Shown here piece by piece: positions 59,783 to 64,000 of a DNA stretch of 64,000 bases. The notes beneath the pieces were generated by a model. The model was given only the letters and a program-made list of their open reading frames with translations, did no database searches and had not been told where the DNA came from. The DNA lies in the NCBI RefSeq assembly GCF_013372145.1, contig NZ_CP053827.1, forward strand, positions 496,001 to 560,000, in the 5' to 3' direction. Position 1 is the stretch's first letter. Each line of letters starts with the position of its first letter. The position numbers were made by a program, and so were the translations under genes. Source of the stretch: Campylobacter hyointestinalis subsp. hyointestinalis (lineage in GTDB: Bacteria; Campylobacterota; Campylobacteria; Campylobacterales; Campylobacteraceae).

Positions 59783-60685
59783 ATGAAATTTTTTGTAGTT
59801 TTATTTAGTTTTTTTATGGTTTTATTTGCAGATTCTAAGCTGGACTTAGATGCAAATGTCGTAGGTGTAAAACTAGATCAAAACACGCTTTTTATAGGAC
59901 TTGATAGTGGAGAACTATATGATTATGACCTTAAAAATAAAAGCCTAACAAAGATACTAGAACTACCAAAAATTTCAACAACTACACAAGAAAATATCGG
60001 TTCTAGGATCAGCGGTATAGATGTTTTTAAAGATAAAATAGCTTTTATATATGAAACCGATAATAAACTTAAAAAAGTAGGCGTTTTTGATGGAAAGCTC
60101 ACTTCATTTGATGTAGAAGAGGGTATAAAAGGAATATTTTTTCTAAATGAAAATTTGATCTTACTTGTTAGTTTGGGTAGTGAAGTATACTATCTAGATC
60201 TAAACTCTAAAAAGATTACTTTAGAAGCAAAACTTAGCTATTCTTCTTGGATAAGTGAAAGTGTTTATCTAGCTAGCAGTTCTTATTTAGTTGCTGTTAG
60301 CGAGGGTGGAGTCGTATATTATTTTGATGTTAAAACTAAAAAAGTAGTTAAAGAGCTACCTATACAAAAAGATATATTATATAGCGTAGGTGCTGTGGGA
60401 GATAAATTTTTAGCTGGTTCGGCTGAAAATTTAGCTTATTATTTTGATGGAGAAAAACCACATATCTTTAAAACAAACAACAAACATGTTTTTAGAGTCG
60501 GTTTGAGTGAGAATTTCGGAGCGTATTATACTGAGGACGGCATAGATATATTTAGCACAAATAACGCTGAGCCGTTTAAACATATCAATTATGATAAAGA
60601 GCAAGTAAGCTATCTTTTATTTTGGAATGATACCTTGATAAGTGTTAGCTACGACAATACAATCTATTTTTGGAGTATAAGATGA
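59783..60685 (+). CDS. napL: NapL, periplasmic accessory protein with beta-propeller-like repeats
   Basis: The 300-residue protein has a signal peptide (about 1-16) and WD/YVTN-like repeating strands of about 40 residues, such as GLDSGELYDYDLKNK and GGVVYYFDVKTKK, ending TIYFWSIR. NapL is found in nap operons of epsilonproteobacteria; its exact role is not settled. It begins 10 bases after napF with AAAGGA upstream, and overlaps napD by 4 bases. Confidence 0.9.
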   Translation: MKFFVVLFSFFMVLFADSKLDLDANVVGVKLDQNTLFIGLDSGELYDYDLKNKSLTKILELPKISTTTQENIGSRISGIDVFKDKIAFIYETDNKLKKVGVFDGKLTSFDVEEGIKGIFFLNENLILLVSLGSEVYYLDLNSKKITLEAKLSYSSWISESVYLASSSYLVAVSEGGVVYYFDVKTKKVVKELPIQKDILYSVGAVGDKFLAGSAENLAYYFDGEKPHIFKTNNKHVFRVGLSENFGAYYTEDGIDIFSTNNAEPFKHINYDKEQVSYLLFWNDTLISVSYDNTIYFWSIR

Positions 60686-61017
60686 ATATTTCAAGCGTTG
60701 TGATAAATGTTGCGGATTTAAATTTGATGAGCGAGATCGCGAACCTAGTCTCAGATATAGACGGTTGTGAAGTTGTTGCACAAAATGAAAATAAGATAGT
60801 GGCCCTCATCGAATCGCAAAGCTTTGATGATGAGATAAAATCATATAAAAGCATAGAAAGACTTCCTGGCATAGCCACGGTATCTATGATATATAGCTAT
60901 CAAAACCTAGATGAAGATATAGAAAAATCAAACAATAACAATATAGGTGATATACTCAGAAAGATAGACGAATCAAGCATAGATGATATAGAGTATCACG
61001 GAAATCCTACTGTTTAG
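60682..61017 (+). CDS. napD: NapD, cytoplasmic chaperone for the NapA Tat signal
   Basis: Binds the Tat signal peptide of NapA and prevents export before cofactor insertion. From ATG 60682 the product is 111 residues: the ferredoxin-like fold pattern MNISSVVINV ... IDGCEVVAQNENKIVALIE ... LPGIATVSMIY is in the first 80, and an acidic, helical tail of about 25 residues follows. The ATG overlaps napL (ATGA); an in-frame TTG at 60670 is less likely. The stop abuts the convergent psd stop with no gap. Confidence 0.93.
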   Translation: MNISSVVINVADLNLMSEIANLVSDIDGCEVVAQNENKIVALIESQSFDDEIKSYKSIERLPGIATVSMIYSYQNLDEDIEKSNNNNIGDILRKIDESSIDDIEYHGNPTV

Positions 61018-61806
61018 TTAGGCCTTGCCTATAGAGCATCCAAATTTTAGCTTATCTCCTGCTTTTATATCGTAGGAGATCACGCCTTTTTTACTTATTA
61101 TTACTATGGTTGAGCCAAGTTCGAAATTTCCTATATGCTCTCCCTTTTTTAAATTTAGATTATCGTATGTATAAAATGCTCGCTTACCATTTGCATTTGT
61201 ATTGATACGAGGTTCAAAGTCAAATTTCATTTTACCGACGTTTAGAGCTCCTACAAAAACTATCCATATAAAACACCCATTATCAAGCTTAGCTTTTATC
61301 ACGACTCTTTCATTTTTAGAGTAAAGATTATCTACTTTTTGTAGCCATTTTGGAGCTACACTAAAAAGCTTACCAGGAATATATAGTAAATTTAATATTT
61401 GCAAGTTTTGTGGTGCGTGATAATGATGATAATCTTTAGGTGATAAATATATATTTAGATAATCAAACTCACCTTGCAACTCTTCTTTACAAAAGCTTTG
61501 TTCTAAAAGTTCGTCTATCTTGTACGAGAAGTTTTTTATGCTATAAGCGGTATTTAAGTTGCCGGTTTTACATTCTAAGCAAACGCCATCACTAGGAGAG
61601 ATAAATCCATCTTCTAGCTCTCTTTGTTTTTTTAACGTTCTGGTAAATAGGGCGTTTAAGCTATCAAATTTATCCACGCTGTCAAATTCGCTCATATCTA
61701 TTTTAAATTTTTTAACATACCATTTATTTATCAAATTTTGCACTGGTTTTGGAAATTTATGATGCGCTATGAGACCAAAGTAGTTTGAAAATTTATTATA
61801 ATCCAT
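61018..61806 (-). CDS. psd: Phosphatidylserine decarboxylase proenzyme
   Basis: Inner-membrane enzyme making phosphatidylethanolamine. The 262-residue proenzyme shows the autocleavage site LGST (FELGSTIVI) near the C-terminus, where Ser becomes the pyruvoyl group, plus the LSPKDYHHYH motif and the SPSDGVC segment. It is 3 bases after the metallophosphoesterase gene on the minus strand, and is back to back at the stops with napD (61017/61018). Confidence 0.96.
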   Translation of the reverse strand: MDYNKFSNYFGLIAHHKFPKPVQNLINKWYVKKFKIDMSEFDSVDKFDSLNALFTRTLKKQRELEDGFISPSDGVCLECKTGNLNTAYSIKNFSYKIDELLEQSFCKEELQGEFDYLNIYLSPKDYHHYHAPQNLQILNLLYIPGKLFSVAPKWLQKVDNLYSKNERVVIKAKLDNGCFIWIVFVGALNVGKMKFDFEPRINTNANGKRAFYTYDNLNLKKGEHIGNFELGSTIVIISKKGVISYDIKAGDKLKFGCSIGKA

Positions 61807-61809
61807 ATT

Positions 61810-62910
61810 TTAGCCTTCCTTATTTAAGCTTAGATATACTATTTCGCTTTTACTTAGTATCCTCATAGGAGGACCCCAGAAACCAACCCCACTACTTACT
61901 AGAAGTTGCATTTTTTTACTGAGTTTATATAGCCCATATACGTATTTTTGATCTAGCCAAACAAGAAGTGAAAATGGAAAGATCTGTCCTGCGTGAGTAT
62001 GCCCACATACTGCAAGATCCACTTCGCCATTTAAATACGATAAGGATTTTGGTTGATGAGTTAGCAGCACAGTGGGTAATGCTCTGTCTAAATTCGCTAA
62101 TGCTTTAGAAAAATCCGGTTTATGTGTATTCATTTTTAAACCGGCTATATCATAGACTCCGGCTAAATTTATTCCACCGAAACTTACGCTTTCATTTTCT
62201 AAAACCTTTAAATTTAGGCTTTTAAATTTAACCAAAAGTTCTTTTATCCCGTGATAATACTCGTGATTTCCTACTACTAAAAACGTACCGAATTTGGATC
62301 TTAAGTCGTTTAGTGGATCTAGTATATCTCCAAGTTTATCGGCGCTAAGATCGACTATATCGCCTACTAAAAATACAGCATCTACGTTTAAACTATTTAC
62401 TTGATCCACAAGCCCTTGTAAAAAATCTTTTCGTAAAAACTCTCCTATGTGTATATCGCTTAGGATTGCTATATTTAGTGATTGTTTTAAGTTTTCAAGC
62501 GTTACTTTTCTAAATGTAATCACGGTATTGTAGCTGGCATTATAAACGCCTTTAAATAGATATGAAAAAAATCCTATGAGTACAGTTATATCTAGTAAAA
62601 ACTTTAGCGCCTTTCTTCTACTTTTATTGAATTTAGAAGTTCCAAAAAGCAGTCCATCATAAAGAATAAGTACGCAAAATAGCATAAAACTGATACCGAT
62701 AGAAAATATAGATATTTTATAGATTATTCCGTGTAGTTCGCCATTTTTTAGGCTTATGAAAAATAATAACTCAAATATAAATAATAAAATAAAAATTACG
62801 GCTAATGATTTTTTAAATTTCATAAGAACATAATTTTTGCTTAGCGATCTGTAAGAATAAAAATTTATAAATATAAACAGTAAGCTAGCCGTGATAGCAA
62901 AATAACTCAA
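61810..62910 (-). CDS. Membrane-anchored metallophosphoesterase (YaeI-like)
   Basis: The protein has about four N-terminal membrane helices (first 120 residues) and a C-terminal calcineurin-like phosphoesterase domain with LSDIHIGEF, VGDIVDLS, VVGNHEYYHG, LLTHQP and GHTHAGQ, all metal-binding motifs intact. The likely start is TTG at 62910-62908, overlapping the brnQ stop (TTGA), with AAAGGG 9 bases upstream; this gives 366 residues. The frame is open 17 codons further upstream inside brnQ. The usual substrates of this family (UDP-diacylglucosamine or other phosphodiesters) are not proved here. Confidence 0.88.
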   Translation of the reverse strand: MSYFAITASLLFIFINFYSYRSLSKNYVLMKFKKSLAVIFILLFIFELLFFISLKNGELHGIIYKISIFSIGISFMLFCVLILYDGLLFGTSKFNKSRRKALKFLLDITVLIGFFSYLFKGVYNASYNTVITFRKVTLENLKQSLNIAILSDIHIGEFLRKDFLQGLVDQVNSLNVDAVFLVGDIVDLSADKLGDILDPLNDLRSKFGTFLVVGNHEYYHGIKELLVKFKSLNLKVLENESVSFGGINLAGVYDIAGLKMNTHKPDFSKALANLDRALPTVLLTHQPKSLSYLNGEVDLAVCGHTHAGQIFPFSLLVWLDQKYVYGLYKLSKKMQLLVSSGVGFWGPPMRILSKSEIVYLSLNKEG

Positions 62911-64000
62911 TAATTTCCCTTTTTTTGTAATATAAAAATTATATATGTTACACAAAAACACGCAAGAGCCGGTATTATCCAGCCAAGTCCAATATCATAA
63001 AATGGAATAAATCTAAATAAATTTGATAAAGATTCTATATTTGCTCCTGTATTTTCTAGTGAATATACTATGCTTACCATAAGTGTGACATACACGCATA
63101 CTCTATAAATGAGTTTTGATGATTCGATATAGTTGTTCATAAGAGCCAAAATGATAAGCATAATGGATACTGGATAAAACGAGCTTAATATAGGAATGCT
63201 ATAGGTTAGTATGCCATCAAGTCCTAGATTTGTCATAAATAGACTTAGAAAACACCATAAAAATACCCAAAATTTGTATTTGAGCTTAGGAAGCAGTGAG
63301 CTAAAATAATCACTAGCAGAGCTTACTAGTCCGACTGTCGTAGTAAAACAAGCCAGTAAAAATATAGCCCCCAATATAAATTTACCATAATATCCAAAGA
63401 GATATGTCGTTACAGAAGACAAAATAGACGCACCGTTTTTTGTATCTGGAAAAAGAGTAGCGCTACTAGCTCCAAGATATGAAAGCGCCATATATATACT
63501 CATTAGTATTATACCAGCTAGTATGCCTGATTTTATCGTAGCACTTACTAAATGTTTTTCATTTTTTATACCGATGTTTTTCATCGCATTTATGACTACT
63601 ATCCCAAAAACTAGCGACGCCATAGCATCCATAGTCTGATATCCGTCTAAAAATCCACTAGACATAGGATTTGAGGCGTATCTTTGAGATGATATACCAA
63701 ACTCGCCCATAGGATTTATGAGAGATGCTACAAAAAGTACAAATATAAGTATAAGCATGATAGGCGCCATCCATTTTCCTATGGCGTCTATCATTGTCGT
63801 TTTGTTTATACATACTAGGTAGTTTGCTATAAAGTATATAACGCTATAAATAAATAATAAATTATCTCCTACTATAGGCGCTAAACTAACCTCATAAGGC
63901 ATACTCGCCGCTCGTGGTATGGCTAAAAGCGGACCTATGGTTATATAAACTAGCACCGTAAAGGTTAAGGCAAATACCTTATCTACTCTATTTACTAGAT
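62907..64000 (-). CDS. brnQ: Branched-chain amino acid:cation symporter BrnQ, 5' end beyond the window
   Basis: Membrane carrier for Leu, Ile and Val. The frame is open to the right edge, and the segment VLVYITIGPLLAIPRAASMPYEVS (the conserved middle region of BrnQ around helix 3) lies at the start of the visible part, so the first approximately 85 residues are outside. About 363 codons are visible with about ten membrane helices. Its stop TGA overlaps the TTG start of the metallophosphoesterase gene. An A7-GGG run at 62926-62917 is discussed as a finding. Confidence 0.92.
   Translation of the reverse strand, partial: LVNRVDKVFALTFTVLVYITIGPLLAIPRAASMPYEVSLAPIVGDNLLFIYSVIYFIANYLVCINKTTMIDAIGKWMAPIMLILIFVLFVASLINPMGEFGISSQRYASNPMSSGFLDGYQTMDAMASLVFGIVVINAMKNIGIKNEKHLVSATIKSGILAGIILMSIYMALSYLGASSATLFPDTKNGASILSSVTTYLFGYYGKFILGAIFLLACFTTTVGLVSSASDYFSSLLPKLKYKFWVFLWCFLSLFMTNLGLDGILTYSIPILSSFYPVSIMLIILALMNNYIESSKLIYRVCVYVTLMVSIVYSLENTGANIESLSNLFRFIPFYDIGLGWIIPALACFCVTYIIFILQKKGNY

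Noticed and set aside
61019-61031. Small inverted repeat TAGGC-CTT-GCCTA at the napD/psd junction
   Set aside because: Only 5-base arms, inside the psd coding end and without a T tract; weak as a terminator.

Overview
The window is ordinary chromosomal DNA of an AT-rich epsilonproteobacterium, almost certainly a Campylobacter. Reasons for this assignment: the ftsE-ftsX / EnvC-like / pyrH / rpoZ / spoT / tyrS / amidase / mnmC run behind a FlpA-type fibronectin-binding lipoprotein; a CbrR-type REC-REC-GGDEF regulator behind nadK and recN; a detached FlhB C-terminal domain; and a periplasmic nitrate reductase operon with napG/napH and napL but no napC. The gene order agrees in blocks with what I remember of C. 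jejuni, but the blocks are joined differently and nap contains napF. A species near C. fetus or C. hyointestinalis is plausible but cannot be proved here. I see no tRNA or rRNA gene, IS element, prophage, CRISPR array or restriction island.

Layout. 1-873: two leftward genes (one cut by the window edge, one exported barrel-like protein). 987-8729: ileS, a 36-residue membrane microprotein, gatA, guaB, metX, xseB and a nitrilase-fold protein, tightly packed. 8840-10497: a SCO-type copper protein convergent with mrdB (RodA). 10549-25258: one long rightward block with pseudouridine synthase, flpA, trmB, ftsEX, an EnvC-like protein, pyrH, rpoZ, spoT, tyrS, nitronate monooxygenase, amidase and mnmC. 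25323-26350: two small genes. 26394-29243: leftward aspS-adk-ppa. 29414-41169: nadK, recN, cbrR, tatD, a LysM transglycosylase, rlpA, hisB, kdsC, lptC, lptA, engB, an acetyltransferase, an MreD-like protein and mrdA. 41242-46775: a leftward, fully overlapping operon of cytochrome c, hemL, two small membrane proteins, an MFS carrier, a FliK-like protein and a detached FlhB C-terminal domain. 46853-53752: folD, lepB, M50 protease, rpiB, a coiled-coil protein, apt, DedA, pepA and ychF. 53753-54477: a non-coding gap with several dyads. 54478-61017: napAGHBFLD. 61018-64000: leftward psd, metallophosphoesterase and brnQ (cut by the window edge).

Functional themes. Cell-envelope building dominates: RodA (mrdB) and PBP2 (mrdA) for elongation; FtsEX with a catalytically degenerate LytM protein and an amidase for septal hydrolysis; LptC/LptA/KdsC for lipopolysaccharide; RlpA and a transglycosylase for peptidoglycan. 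GatA and AspS fit the indirect route to Asn-tRNA. The nap operon supplies nitrate respiration through a NapGH quinol dehydrogenase.

I did not find a clearly new multi-gene system. The best second-look items are: a -1 slippery heptamer at the brnQ/metallophosphoesterase junction; the 80-base out-of-frame overlap of the pseudouridine synthase with flpA; a nitrilase-fold protein apparently lacking its nucleophilic cysteine; a perfectly placed Shine-Dalgarno in front of an 8-codon minigene that hands over to cbrR; and the dyad-rich leader of the nap operon.
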